The notes under the pieces are model-generated. The model saw only the letters and a program-made list of their open reading frames with translations. It did not search any database and was not told the DNA's origin. This document shows, in pieces, positions 1 to 8,396 of a DNA stretch of 33,723 nt. Each line of letters begins with the position of its first letter. The stretch's first letter is position 1. The position numbers and the translations under genes are program-made. Where the stretch lies: NCBI GenBank assembly GCA_023251805.1, contig JAHEYB010000038.1, positions 1-33,723 on the forward strand. Direction: 5' to 3'. Source of the stretch: Bacteroidota bacterium. Lineage in GTDB: Bacteria > Bacteroidota > Bacteroidia > 2-12-FULL-35-15.

Positions 1-2868
1 ACCATCCACTCCTCTGTATATGTTATACGATAGTACATTTCCTAACCAATCTTCATAATCATTCCAATTCAAATAATTTAACATGTCTTCACTATTGCTG
101 ATAGCATTAATTAAAATGGTTCTTCCAATATTTGTTTCCAATCCATCGTAACCACAACTATCCACATTAATAATTTTATAGTAGTAACTATTTTTATCAG
201 TTTTAACATTGTAATCGCTAAAAGAAATTGGCGTAGAAGCGCTTACAGGAACTGTTCCTGCCAATGTGAAAGAAGAATTATCTGGTGAACGCATAATTTT
301 ATAATTCAAGGTAGATGCAGCTACATCAACATGACAAGTTACGTCTACTCTATCCGGATCAACTACACTTACTTTTCGCAAATAAGAAAATACGGGAGGA
401 ATTGGAACAGCAGAATAAAAGCTGATGCGATTAGAGGAAACCGTTCGCGTTCCTGATAAATCAAAAGCTTCAATTTTAAAATAATAGGTTGTACTGGCAA
501 GTAATCCAATGGAAGAATAAGTTAGTGTTCCAGCTGGCACTGTACCATCAAGTGTATACGGACCGGCTGTACCAACAGTTGAACGATAAATTCTGTATCC
601 AGCTAAACCTGTTCCAATAGTTGGATAGGCCGTCCAACTTAAATCAACACTCCTGTTACAAATATCTGCAACAGAAGTTAAATAAATTGTACTGAGCACA
701 GCACCAAGCGGACTAACATTTCCGCAAGTATCGTAAGCAGCCAAACGGTATTGCTCCGATGCTAAATCAGCAGTTGACAACAAGTAATTATAATTTGTGT
801 TGTTGATTCCATAAACGGTGTCAATCGAAATCCATGCTACTCCATCAAATCGATAAATGATATACGCTTCAACATCCTGCGAGGTATTTACATTCCAGTT
901 CATTAAAGCATTATTACTATTGTCGACACTCAATGTATCAAACACAGGAATGTTTGGAACAATAAGATTTTGAAACAATCCACCATCCACCGAAGAAACA
1001 GAAGTACAGCCTGTAGCATCTGCTATTTCCACACGATAGTTTACCGTTTGATTACAAACCATAATCGTATCAATATAATTTAAGGATGTAGTAGAACCAA
1101 TCAATGTCCAAACACCCGTTGGAAACTCTTGATAAATAGTATAAATGCCGCTTGATGTAGCAATGTTTGGAGAAGCAATTGGGTTCCAAGATAAAATTGC
1201 TGTTCCATTGCTAGGATTAGTAACTGTTAAAAAGATGGAAGAAATAGTATCTTTTGGAGAAGCATAAATTTGTCCACCACAACCCGAACGAGTTTGTATA
1301 TAATAATAAACAGGAGCAGCATTTGCATTTGCACCAACATGCGTATAGGTTGTTTGTCCGTAAACAAAAATACTATCCAGCAATGTAAATGGACCAGCTG
1401 CTGAAGGTCCTGAATAAATAAAATAACTATTAAATGTAAAAGCAGTATCAATTGGAGTTGACCAAGTAAGTGTTACATCACCATTGGGCAAAACAGAAAC
1501 ACAGCGAGGTTGCGGTGATTCAACAATAGATAATGCAAGTACGGTTATTGAAACCGTTGTAATTTTTTCCGCTGGAGCAGGACAAAAATTATCTTTTGTT
1601 TTAAAAACGAAGGTATATGTATTCGAATGAGTATTGCATGCAGTATTTGTAGAAATATGATTGCAACTTGTTTGCCAATCAAAAGTGGTGAAGGCATTTA
1701 CGGAGCCCGAAACCGGAGATGCAGGAGTGAGTATAGCGCATGGCGGATTTAAACAACCTGTGGTGGTGCTTGTAAATCCTGCACCAAATTGCGTTCCTGT
1801 TGCAGAAATAGTAACCGTTTGAGGAGTAATGCCATCTGCAAGCAAATCCAAATCATTTCCTGAAATAGTAAAATTAACGGGTGTTCCTGCCAAAACAGTA
1901 TCTTGATAAGAAGTAACCGTGACTGTAGGAGGACTATTAGCCGCACATGGCAATAATACAATTTGAATTTCGCGATAAATTTCAGCAACCAGTTGTCCAC
2001 ACTTCCAAGATTCAACTTTAACAACCGTCACAAAATTTCCTTGAGTATAAGAAGTGAATGAAATTTCTCCGGTTGCAGCATTGATTGTAGCGGGAATGTT
2101 AGAAGGATTTTGTAAGATTCCAGGCAATGGGCTGGTATATGAATATCCAGGAGTAAAAGGAATAGGTAGCGGATTTGAGGGCGGATTATACATTCCCGTC
2201 TGCCAATAATCAAGCGGTTCTGCCCATGAATAGGACAAAGAATCTAAATCAGGGTCGTAAGCGTTGTAGTTAAAGGTATTGGGATATCCAACGCAAATCA
2301 CGGTGCTGGGACTTTCTAAAAATCGTGGTGAAGAATCAAAACAAGGATTTGCGTTTTGACCGCTATAATCGTACATCACAGCTCGAATGTTAAATCCATA
2401 ACCACCCGGTGTTTGCAAATTTGTTATGGCAGAATTTCTACAACAAATGGCATATACAAAACTCCAGCCAATTGAAGGCGGAACACCCGGTAAAGCAATT
2501 GGGGCTGATTGATAAACTGATTCTTGCACAGCTCCCAACATTGGAGTTGTACTAAAAGGCCAAGCAGGATCGGACTCTGCGCCAACACATGAAATACCCG
2601 GACCAGATGCATCGCACGTAGGAGAAATATCTAATTGAGAAACAAGGTTAAGAGGTATTGATGAAACTGTTGGATGATTAAAAACATCTAGTGAAACTAC
2701 CGGTGTCACTACTATTCCATTGCAATCTCGGTATATTTTAAGTGTAAAAACATATTGTCCGCCACCAACGCAATCCCAAGTAATTTCCCCTCCCATATAA
2801 TGAGATGCATTTGTTTTTACAGAAAACAAAGCAATGAAACCAATCAGAAGAAATAATTTCTTTAACAT
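1..2868 (-). CDS. Giant secreted fibronectin-III-rich surface protein, N-terminal part
   Basis: Open from an ATG at 2868 to the left edge: 956 codons read through with no stop, C-terminus outside the window. Residues 1-21 form a signal peptide (MLKKLFLLIGFIALF...NA). Next comes SHYMGGEITWDC, then GGGQYVFTLKIYRDCNG, a start I recognise from large Bacteroidota proteins that often carry a gliding-motility/type IX secretion C-terminal sorting domain. A Cys-containing region runs to about residue 450. It is followed by a series of fibronectin-III-like modules beginning near residues 455, 545, 637, 727 and 822, with repeated LSW/LTW and YxIYR signatures. Likely exported and cell-surface or adhesive. 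The ligand and the sorting domain cannot be seen. A promoter candidate lies just upstream. The domain calls are fairly secure; the adhesin role is inference. Confidence 0.85.
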   Translation of the reverse strand, partial: MLKKLFLLIGFIALFSVKTNASHYMGGEITWDCVGGGQYVFTLKIYRDCNGIVVTPVVSLDVFNHPTVSSIPLNLVSQLDISPTCDASGPGISCVGAESDPAWPFSTTPMLGAVQESVYQSAPIALPGVPPSIGWSFVYAICCRNSAITNLQTPGGYGFNIRAVMYDYSGQNANPCFDSSPRFLESPSTVICVGYPNTFNYNAYDPDLDSLSYSWAEPLDYWQTGMYNPPSNPLPIPFTPGYSYTSPLPGILQNPSNIPATINAATGEISFTSYTQGNFVTVVKVESWKCGQLVAEIYREIQIVLLPCAANSPPTVTVTSYQDTVLAGTPVNFTISGNDLDLLADGITPQTVTISATGTQFGAGFTSTTTGCLNPPCAILTPASPVSGSVNAFTTFDWQTSCNHISTNTACNTHSNTYTFVFKTKDNFCPAPAEKITTVSITVLALSIVESPQPRCVSVLPNGDVTLTWSTPIDTAFTFNSYFIYSGPSAAGPFTLLDSIFVYGQTTYTHVGANANAAPVYYYIQTRSGCGGQIYASPKDTISSIFLTVTNPSNGTAILSWNPIASPNIATSSGIYTIYQEFPTGVWTLIGSTTSLNYIDTIMVCNQTVNYRVEIADATGCTSVSSVDGGLFQNLIVPNIPVFDTLSVDNSNNALMNWNVNTSQDVEAYIIYRFDGVAWISIDTVYGINNTNYNYLLSTADLASEQYRLAAYDTCGNVSPLGAVLSTIYLTSVADICNRSVDLSWTAYPTIGTGLAGYRIYRSTVGTAGPYTLDGTVPAGTLTYSSIGLLASTTYYFKIEAFDLSGTRTVSSNRISFYSAVPIPPVFSYLRKVSVVDPDRVDVTCHVDVAASTLNYKIMRSPDNSSFTLAGTVPVSASTPISFSDYNVKTDKNSYYYKIINVDSCGYDGLETNIGRTILINAISNSEDMLNYLNWNDYEDWLGNVLSYNIYRGVDG

Positions 2869-2908
2869 TTAAATTGGTAATAGCTAGTCCTAATGGACTC
2901 CTTTGGAG

Positions 2909-2939
2909 CAAATTTACTCAAATCCCAGCGCTTAGCCAA
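2909..2939 (-). promoter_or_regulatory. Bacteroidota-type promoter for the giant surface protein
   Basis: On the minus strand TTG (2937-2939) is followed after 20 bases by TAAATTTG (2909-2916), fitting the Bacteroidota TTG-N19-23-TAnnTTTG consensus. Transcription would start near 2903, giving a leader of about 35 nt before the ATG at 2868. The -33 element abuts the stop codon of the upstream M16 gene. Short complementary stretches in the leader (AGTCC/GGACT) could form a small hairpin. Pattern match only. Confidence 0.5.
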
Positions 2940-4226
2940 TTATTTTTTACCTGCTACCAGCTCAATCATGCTCTCCTTATCAAAGTAGGTATTGGCCAAA
3001 TCACGCAGTTGAGATGCGGAAACACCCTTAATAGTTGCAATATAATCATCAAAATAATTGTAAGAAAGATTATATTCCAATATACCCTTAAAGCGCTCTG
3101 CCATTGCAAAAGGGCCATCCACCGAACGTAAAAATGTCCCTAAAAGATAGTTTTTTACCAGTTGAAGCTCATCTTCGGGAATGGTTTCATTACGTAAACG
3201 ATCCATTTCGATATAAATTTCGTTGATTGCATTTTTGCAAACATCTACTCCTACTTCAGTAGAAATAAAGAAATAACCCGAATTTTGCAGAGAGGCTATT
3301 CCGGAGCCAATGCCATAAGTATAACCTTTGTCTTCGCGAATATTAGACATTAAACGTGAACCAAAATAGCCTCCAAAAACTGTATTCAATATTTGTAATG
3401 ATTGAAAATCGGGATGGGTTTTATTAAAGAGTACTTTTCCAATTCTGATAGCAGATTGCAATGCATCTTCTTTGTAAATCATCTGTTCTCTTTCTGTATT
3501 CGAAACAATTTTAACAGGCTTTGGTTTTTGTATTGCTTCCGCAGACCAATCATTTCCTCCAAAGTAATCGTTTAATAATGGAAAAACATCTTCATTGATT
3601 TTACCTGCTAACACTATTTTACAATTATTGGAGCGATAAAAGCTTTTGTAAAATGAATTCAAACATTCGCGATTTATTTTTTCAAAATCCGATTCATGGA
3701 CATTTATTCCATACGGATGTTTTTCGCCAAAAATTAATTCGGTAAAACGCTTACGAGCAAGAGTCGCCACTTTTTGATTGTTGACATGAAATTTTTGTTT
3801 CTTATTGGTAAGATGCACACTAAGTTCTTCTTCCGGGAAAATCGCATTTTTAATAACATCTTCCACAACAGGCAACGTAGCTTTCAAATGTTTGTTTAAC
3901 GTATACAAAACTACCGAAGCGTTATCTTGAGAAACACCTACTTCTAAAAAAGCCCCGTAAAAATCAACTGCATCAGCAATTTGTGCTGCTGTCATTTTGG
4001 ACGTTCCTTCTTCTAACATCGAATTAACAGTAGTTGCTTGCAAAGGCATTTTTTGCTGAAACATTCCGGCTTCAAACAAAAATTCAACTTTTATTAATTC
4101 TTGCGTGCCGGCATTTATAGAATAAACAGGGATTTTATTATTCAAGCGCTTTTCAGTCGCCCGAATCATTTCTATTTTCTCAACCGTTTTAAAGGATGGT
4201 GATATTTTTCTATCGATTGTATGCAT
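2940..4226 (-). CDS. M16 family peptidase-like protein lacking the zinc motif (428 aa)
   Basis: An insulinase-fold (M16) protein. At the position where active members carry HxxEH, this protein has ATTVNSMLEEGT: the trailing glycine/threonine context is kept but no zinc ligands remain. The C-terminal half keeps DKGYTYGIGSG, matching the Arg/Tyr-type substrate-binding region of the family. It lies 157 bp downstream of the HLFEH-containing M16 gene on the same strand. That is the usual arrangement of bacterial heterodimeric M16 proteases, in which one subunit is catalytic and the other closes the chamber. No signal peptide is evident. The heterodimer is inferred from family knowledge and gene order. 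Confidence 0.88.
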   Translation of the reverse strand: MHTIDRKISPSFKTVEKIEMIRATEKRLNNKIPVYSINAGTQELIKVEFLFEAGMFQQKMPLQATTVNSMLEEGTSKMTAAQIADAVDFYGAFLEVGVSQDNASVVLYTLNKHLKATLPVVEDVIKNAIFPEEELSVHLTNKKQKFHVNNQKVATLARKRFTELIFGEKHPYGINVHESDFEKINRECLNSFYKSFYRSNNCKIVLAGKINEDVFPLLNDYFGGNDWSAEAIQKPKPVKIVSNTEREQMIYKEDALQSAIRIGKVLFNKTHPDFQSLQILNTVFGGYFGSRLMSNIREDKGYTYGIGSGIASLQNSGYFFISTEVGVDVCKNAINEIYIEMDRLRNETIPEDELQLVKNYLLGTFLRSVDGPFAMAERFKGILEYNLSYNYFDDYIATIKGVSASQLRDLANTYFDKESMIELVAGKK

Positions 4227-4267
4227 AGTTATATTTTAAAATGTCATCCGTACTGTCTTACAGAACC

Positions 4268-4353
4268 GTCACACTGAGCGGAGTCGAAGTGTCCCTGTTA
4301 TCAATTCAACTCCTCGTCATCAGATACCGCCCTTCGACTCCGCTCAGGGTGAC
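4268..4353. repeat. REP-like inverted repeat between the two M16 genes
   Basis: Two 24-base arms, 4268-4291 (GTCACACTGAGCGGAGTCGA then AGTG) and 4330-4353 (its reverse complement with two mismatches, core TTCGACTCCGCTCAG), flank a spacer of about 38 bases. The core resembles the short extragenic palindromes dispersed in many bacterial genomes. In the M16 transcript the arms could form a long stem between the two cistrons. No transposase is nearby. The 4227-4383 gap holds nothing else I can identify. Confidence 0.75.
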
Positions 4354-4383
4354 ATCAGATTATGACGCTTCGTAATTAATTGT

Positions 4384-5622
4384 TTATTTCTTCGCTTTAT
4401 AATACAATGTTGAACAATTTTCTTTTCTAAAAATTTGATTTGCTTGTTCTTTTATTTGTTCGGCTGTTACACCCAAATATTTTTCCACTTCCAAATTAAC
4501 CATATTAGCATCACCTAAAAGTTGCGACACTGCTAAGTTTGCGGCTTTGTTTAAAACTTCTATTTCACCAAAAACATGTGATGCCTCCATTTTATTTTTC
4601 ACTTTTTGAAGTTCATCTTTTGCCACTAATTGATTTTTCATTTTTTCCAACTCCTCATTAATCCCTTGTTCTGCTTGTTCCATAGAAATTCCTTTTGAAA
4701 GTTTTCCGGAGACAACAAATAATCCTTTATCAAAATCGCCCATCACATAGGCGTGTAAATCACTGAACAATTTTTTATCTTTTATTAAACTATTGTGCAT
4801 GCGTGATGAATTTCCACGAGAAAGAATATCAGAAATTAAATCGGTGGCATAATATTCTTTATCAAAACGAGAGCACATGTGGTATGCTTTGTAAATTGCA
4901 TCGGCAGGTACATCCCGCTCCACTGTCAAACTTCTGGCTTCTGCTTGCGGTGGCTCCACAGGTAAATTACGTTTGTTATCCGGTCCTTTAGGAATAGGTG
5001 CAAACCATTTCTCAGAAAGTTTTTTTACTTCTTCCAACTTCACATTTCCTGCAACTACCATAATGGCGTTATTCGGACAATAGAATTTTTTAAAGAAATT
5101 TTTTACATCCTGCATCTGAGCATTTTCGATATGGGAAATTTCTTTACCGATGGTATCCCATTGATAAGGATGAACTTTATAAACCATTGGTCGCAGCAAC
5201 AACCAAACATCTCCGTAAGGCTGATTTAAATAGCGTTGCTTAAATTCTTCAATCACCACATTTCGTTGTACTTCTAAACTTTTATCAGAAAAAGCCAAGC
5301 TCAGCATTCGATCGCTTTCCAACCAAAAACCTGTTTCCAAATTTTCAGAAGGCAGGGTCAAATAATAATTAGTAATGTCGTTGGTGGTATACGCATTATT
5401 TTCTCCGCCCACTCTTTGCAGCGGCTCATCATAATTTGAAATATTGATAGACCCGCCAAACATTAAGTGCTCGAAAAGGTGTGCAAAACCTGTTTGATTT
5501 GGATTCTCATCTCTTGCACCTACGTTATATAAAATATTTATGCAAGCAATTGGAGTAGATTTATCTTCATGATAAATCACTTTCAATCCATTTTCTAATT
5601 CAAACGTTTCGTATTTTATCAT
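4384..5622 (-). CDS. M16 family zinc metallopeptidase, catalytic subunit (412 aa)
   Basis: The N-terminal domain has the M16 zinc motif HLFEH at residues 48-52 and the distal glutamate region NVVIEEF (E125/E126) followed by NQPYGD, all typical of pitrilysin/mitochondrial-processing-peptidase-like proteins of the single-repeat (M16B/C) type of about 400-430 aa. No signal peptide is evident, so a cytosolic location is likely unless export occurs by another route. It is the first of two co-directional M16 genes. The downstream partner lacks the zinc ligands, so together they probably form one active heterodimer that degrades or processes peptides. Substrate unknown. Confidence 0.92.
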   Translation of the reverse strand: MIKYETFELENGLKVIYHEDKSTPIACINILYNVGARDENPNQTGFAHLFEHLMFGGSINISNYDEPLQRVGGENNAYTTNDITNYYLTLPSENLETGFWLESDRMLSLAFSDKSLEVQRNVVIEEFKQRYLNQPYGDVWLLLRPMVYKVHPYQWDTIGKEISHIENAQMQDVKNFFKKFYCPNNAIMVVAGNVKLEEVKKLSEKWFAPIPKGPDNKRNLPVEPPQAEARSLTVERDVPADAIYKAYHMCSRFDKEYYATDLISDILSRGNSSRMHNSLIKDKKLFSDLHAYVMGDFDKGLFVVSGKLSKGISMEQAEQGINEELEKMKNQLVAKDELQKVKNKMEASHVFGEIEVLNKAANLAVSQLLGDANMVNLEVEKYLGVTAEQIKEQANQIFRKENCSTLYYKAKK

Positions 5623-5626
5623 CTTC

Positions 5627-5670
5627 TAGTATTGAGATATTAGTATTGAGACAATAGACTCTTAATACTA
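5627..5670. repeat. Short direct and inverted repeats (TAGTATTGAGA)
   Basis: TAGTATTGAGA occurs twice in tandem (5627-5637 and 5641-5651). Its near-perfect inverse TCTTAATACTA lies at 5660-5670, with one G-T wobble. The unit fills the 48-bp gap between the nitronate monooxygenase pseudogene and the M16 genes and could fold as a hairpin. There is no clear T-tract on the downstream side, so it is not called a terminator. Confidence 0.5.
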
Positions 5671-6621
5671 TTAAAATTTAGATTTTATTAACTCTTCTTT
5701 CGCGATTTTGTACTCGGCAATAATTTCTTCAATAATATTTTTTGCAGATTTGATTTCTCTGATAATGGCTGAAATTTGTCCGATTTCCAATTCACCTTCA
5801 ACTAAATCGCCTTCAAACATACCTTTTTTAGCCCTACCTCGGCCAAGTAGTTTTGTTAATTCATCAACCGATGCTGCATTATTTTCAGCATGTTGAACAT
5901 CTTCGGAAAATTTGTTTTTGAGCAAACGAACAGGAGTCAATTGTTTCAGCATTAGTTTAGTATCACCTTCTTCCGATGAAATAACAGCATTTTTAAAATT
6001 TATGTTGGCAGAAGATTCTTCTGAAGCAACAAATCAGCTGCCAATTTGAACACCTTCAGCGCCCAATGCCATTGCAGCCAACATTGCTTTTCCTGTAGCA
6101 ATTCCTCCGGCAGCAATCACTGGAATAGAAACTGTTTTTTTAATGATCGGAATTAAACAAAGTGTTGTTGTTTCCTCTCTTCCATTGTGTCCGCCCGCTT
6201 CAAAGCCTTCTGCAACAATAGCATCTACTCCTGCTTCTTCTGCTTTTTTAGCAAATTTTGCATTGGCAATTACATGCAGCACAATAATGCCGTTTTCTTT
6301 TAATTTTGAGGTCCATGTTTTGGGGTTCCCGGCTGAAGTTATAACCACCTTAACTCCCTCAGAAACAATAATATCCATATGTTTATCGATATCAGGATAT
6401 AGCATAGGAACATTAACCGCAAAAATTCCATTATTGGTCGCTTTTTTACACTTTTGAATGTGCTCACGAAGTACATCCGGATACATACTCCCACTTCCAA
6501 TAACTCCCAAACCACCAGCGTTTGTAACAGCTGCAGCCAGTTTCCATCCACTGCACCAAAGCATTCCGGCCTGAATGATGGGATATTTAATCTTAAAAAG
6601 TTCTGTGACTCTATTGCCCAT
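5671..6621 (-). pseudogene. Nitronate monooxygenase (2-nitropropane dioxygenase) family, interrupted by one in-frame TGA
   Basis: Residues 1-195 (from the ATG at 6621) are the N-terminal part of an FMN-dependent nitronate monooxygenase/NPD TIM barrel: KIKYPIIQAGM, then EGFEAGGHNGR, AAGGIATG and GAEGVQIGS. A TGA at 6034-6036 follows. Reading straight on in the same frame gives FVASEESSA...GDTKL, then a C-terminal part from 5952 to 5671 ending IAKEELIKSKF. Family members normally have GSRF or GTRF here, so the TGA sits at an arginine position; CGA to TGA is a single transition. No base is gained or lost. Whole length would be 316 codons, a normal family size. Either a recent nonsense mutation or a sequence error. 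The enzyme would oxidise nitronates or act as an enoyl-reductase-like flavoprotein; substrate unknown. The C-terminal part has its own internal ATG at 5952. Confidence 0.85.
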
Positions 6622-6675
6622 GTGGTTTTTGTTTTTTATTTTTGTATGATAGGATACGAAGGTAAAAAAATATTA

Positions 6676-6710
6676 TTTGCCACCTTTATTCGATAAATTT
6701 TATAAATTTG
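6676..6710 (+). promoter_or_regulatory. Promoter candidate for the DUF6089 gene
   Basis: TTTG (6676-6679) and TAAATTTG (6703-6710) are separated by 23 bases, at the long end of the Bacteroidota spacing range. The -7 element ends only four bases before the ATG at 6715, so a transcript from it would be leaderless or nearly so. It lies in the short divergent gap between the nitronate monooxygenase pseudogene and the DUF6089 gene. Confidence 0.4.
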
Positions 6711-6714
6711 CAGA

Positions 6715-7623
6715 ATGCGTAGATTAGTAGTTATATTATCATTGTCGGTTCTTCCATTTTTGGGATACGGGCAATATCTTTGGGATTTTGGTGTTCATGC
6801 CGGAGCTTCTAACTATTTGGGAGAAATGGGTGGTAAAGCAGATACTCGTAAGGATTTTATTGCTGATTTAAAATTATCTAAAACTCAGTTCGCTGTTGGC
6901 GGATTTGCACGTTATAAATTCACGCCTATTATTTCTGCTAAACTTGGTTTGAACTGGAATAGAATTGCCGGAGCAGATTATTTGTCCACCAACCCAGGCC
7001 GAATGGGTCGCAACTTATCATTCCGAAACGATATTATTGAATTGGAGTTAACCGGACAGTTCTTTTTTGTTGATGTTCCCGATTTAGGTCACACCTATCG
7101 TTATAGAAACGATTTCAGAATGTATGCATTTGTTGGTATTGCGGGATTCTATCATAGCCCTAAAGCATATTACAATGGTTCTTGGACCGCTTTACGTCCC
7201 CTGCAAACTGAAGGTAAAAAATATTCTCCAATTGGAGCTTCAATTCCTTTAGGACTTGGGTTGTATTTCACTATTGATAAAAAGCATCGTATTGGTTGGG
7301 AATTTGACTGGAGAACAACTTTTACCGATTATTTGGATGATGTAAGTACAGTATATGTTGACCCCGCTGATTTATCAAGTACAGAAGCTATTGCTTTGGC
7401 AAACAGAAGAGATGAGTTGGGGAATATGGCCGGTGTTCCTGACCGTGATAATTATGCAGTTGGTTCTAAACGTGGCGACCCGTCTCACAATGATTCTTAC
7501 ATCACTACTTCTATTAACTACAGTTATATTATCAGAGGAAGAAGTTCGTTCTATCGTTCTAAATATGGCAGTATTTTCAAACATAAGAAATATAAGAAAC
7601 GTAAGATACGTGCTAAGTTCTAA
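6715..7623 (+). CDS. DUF6089 family outer-membrane beta-barrel protein (302 aa)
   Basis: Residues 1-20 are a signal peptide ending GYGQ. The mature part has GVHAGASNYLGEMGG, NPGRMGRNLSFRNDI and HRIGWEFDWRTTFTDYLDDV, signatures I recognise from the DUF6089 barrel family of Bacteroidota. PorG, an outer-membrane component of type IX secretion, belongs to this group of barrels, but it is usually found in another neighbourhood (near uppS and bamA), so the symbol is not assigned. The last 25 residues are unusually basic (FKHKKYKKRKIRAKF) and end in phenylalanine. A single-gene unit: promoter candidate directly upstream and a strong terminator directly downstream. Role: probably outer-membrane assembly or secretion; not proven here. 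Confidence 0.85.
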   Translation: MRRLVVILSLSVLPFLGYGQYLWDFGVHAGASNYLGEMGGKADTRKDFIADLKLSKTQFAVGGFARYKFTPIISAKLGLNWNRIAGADYLSTNPGRMGRNLSFRNDIIELELTGQFFFVDVPDLGHTYRYRNDFRMYAFVGIAGFYHSPKAYYNGSWTALRPLQTEGKKYSPIGASIPLGLGLYFTIDKKHRIGWEFDWRTTFTDYLDDVSTVYVDPADLSSTEAIALANRRDELGNMAGVPDRDNYAVGSKRGDPSHNDSYITTSINYSYIIRGRSSFYRSKYGSIFKHKKYKKRKIRAKF

Positions 7624-7627
7624 AAAC

Positions 7628-7660
7628 AAAACCCTGAGAGTTTTCCTCAGGGTTTTTTTA
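7628..7660 (+). terminator. Intrinsic terminator after the DUF6089 gene
   Basis: Stem ACCCTGAG (7631-7638) pairs with CTCAGGGT (7646-7653), with a loop of seven bases, flanked by A residues and followed by a run of seven T residues. It starts four bases after the stop codon, so it separates the barrel gene from the racemase-family gene that begins at 7674. Confidence 0.92.
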
Positions 7661-7673
7661 ATTTTATCAGTTC

Positions 7674-8363
7674 ATGCGAAAAATTGGTTTAATTGGAGGA
7701 ATCAGTTGGGTTTCCACAGCAGATTATTACAAATATATTAATGTAGGAGTAAATGCCAGATTGGGTGGATTAAACTATGCTGAATGTGTTGTTTATTCAT
7801 TCAACTATGCCGAAATAAAAATGAATAACGATGCACAAAATTGGGAGAAAACATTGAAAATGATTTCAGAAGCATCAGAGCACCTAAAATCGGCAGGAGC
7901 CGAAGCAATTGTATTATGTGCCAATACAATGCATCTAATTGCAGATAAGCTACAGGAAAGGATAAAACTACCCGTAATTCATATTGCTTCTGCAACAGCT
8001 GTAGAAATCAAAAAACAACATTTGAAAAAAGTGGCTTTGCTGGGAACAAAATTTACAATGGAAATGAATTTTTTTACCGATAAATTAAAAGAACAAAATA
8101 TTGATTTTATAATTCCCGATGAAGAAGACCGGGCTTTTATACATGCTAACATTTTTGAGGAACTAGGAAGAGGCTTATTACTTCCGGAAAGTAAAAAGCA
8201 ATACATTGATATCATCAGCAAATTAAAAGAACAAGGAGCAGAAGGCGTAATATTGGGTTGTACCGAAATTCCGCTTTTAGTAAAACAAGAGGATGTGGCG
8301 ATACCAATTTTTGATACTACGCTGATTCACGCTAATGCTGCTGTTGATTTTATGCTGAATTAA
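7674..8363 (+). CDS. Aspartate/glutamate racemase family protein (229 aa)
   Basis: PLP-independent amino-acid racemase fold. The start MRKIGLIGGISWVST matches the RacX/YgeA-type aspartate racemase branch. The two catalytic cysteines are present: Cys82 in VLCANTMH and Cys196 in ILGCTEIPLL. Length is normal for the family. The product would interconvert L- and D-forms of an acidic or broader amino acid in the cytosol; the substrate cannot be read from sequence. It starts 14 bases after the terminator, and no clear promoter was found in that gap, so its expression may depend on read-through or on a promoter I cannot recognise. A lipoprotein gene follows after 33 bp. Confidence 0.92.
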   Translation: MRKIGLIGGISWVSTADYYKYINVGVNARLGGLNYAECVVYSFNYAEIKMNNDAQNWEKTLKMISEASEHLKSAGAEAIVLCANTMHLIADKLQERIKLPVIHIASATAVEIKKQHLKKVALLGTKFTMEMNFFTDKLKEQNIDFIIPDEEDRAFIHANIFEELGRGLLLPESKKQYIDIISKLKEQGAEGVILGCTEIPLLVKQEDVAIPIFDTTLIHANAAVDFMLN

Positions 8364-8396
8364 TAGTGTACATTTATACTAAATTAAACGTTTAAC

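Noticed and set aside
2874..3131. Plus-strand open frame of 85 codons
   Set aside because: It lies antisense within the M16 gene and its promoter region, with no family features; a shadow of the real gene.
4227..4383. Insertion sequence or small RNA gene in the M16 gap
   Set aside because: No transposase, no target-site duplication and no promoter pattern seen; the inverted repeat explains the structure.
5627..5670. Intrinsic terminator for the nitronate monooxygenase gene
   Set aside because: The stem is followed by no T-run in either direction.
6034..6036. TGA read as selenocysteine or as part of a changed genetic code
   Set aside because: The site corresponds to arginine in the family, no selenocysteine element was seen, and TGA ends other intact genes in the window.
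7355..7741. Plus-strand frame of 128 codons and a minus-strand frame at 7375-7629
   Set aside because: Both overlap the DUF6089 gene in other frames, and the first runs across its terminator. No protein features.
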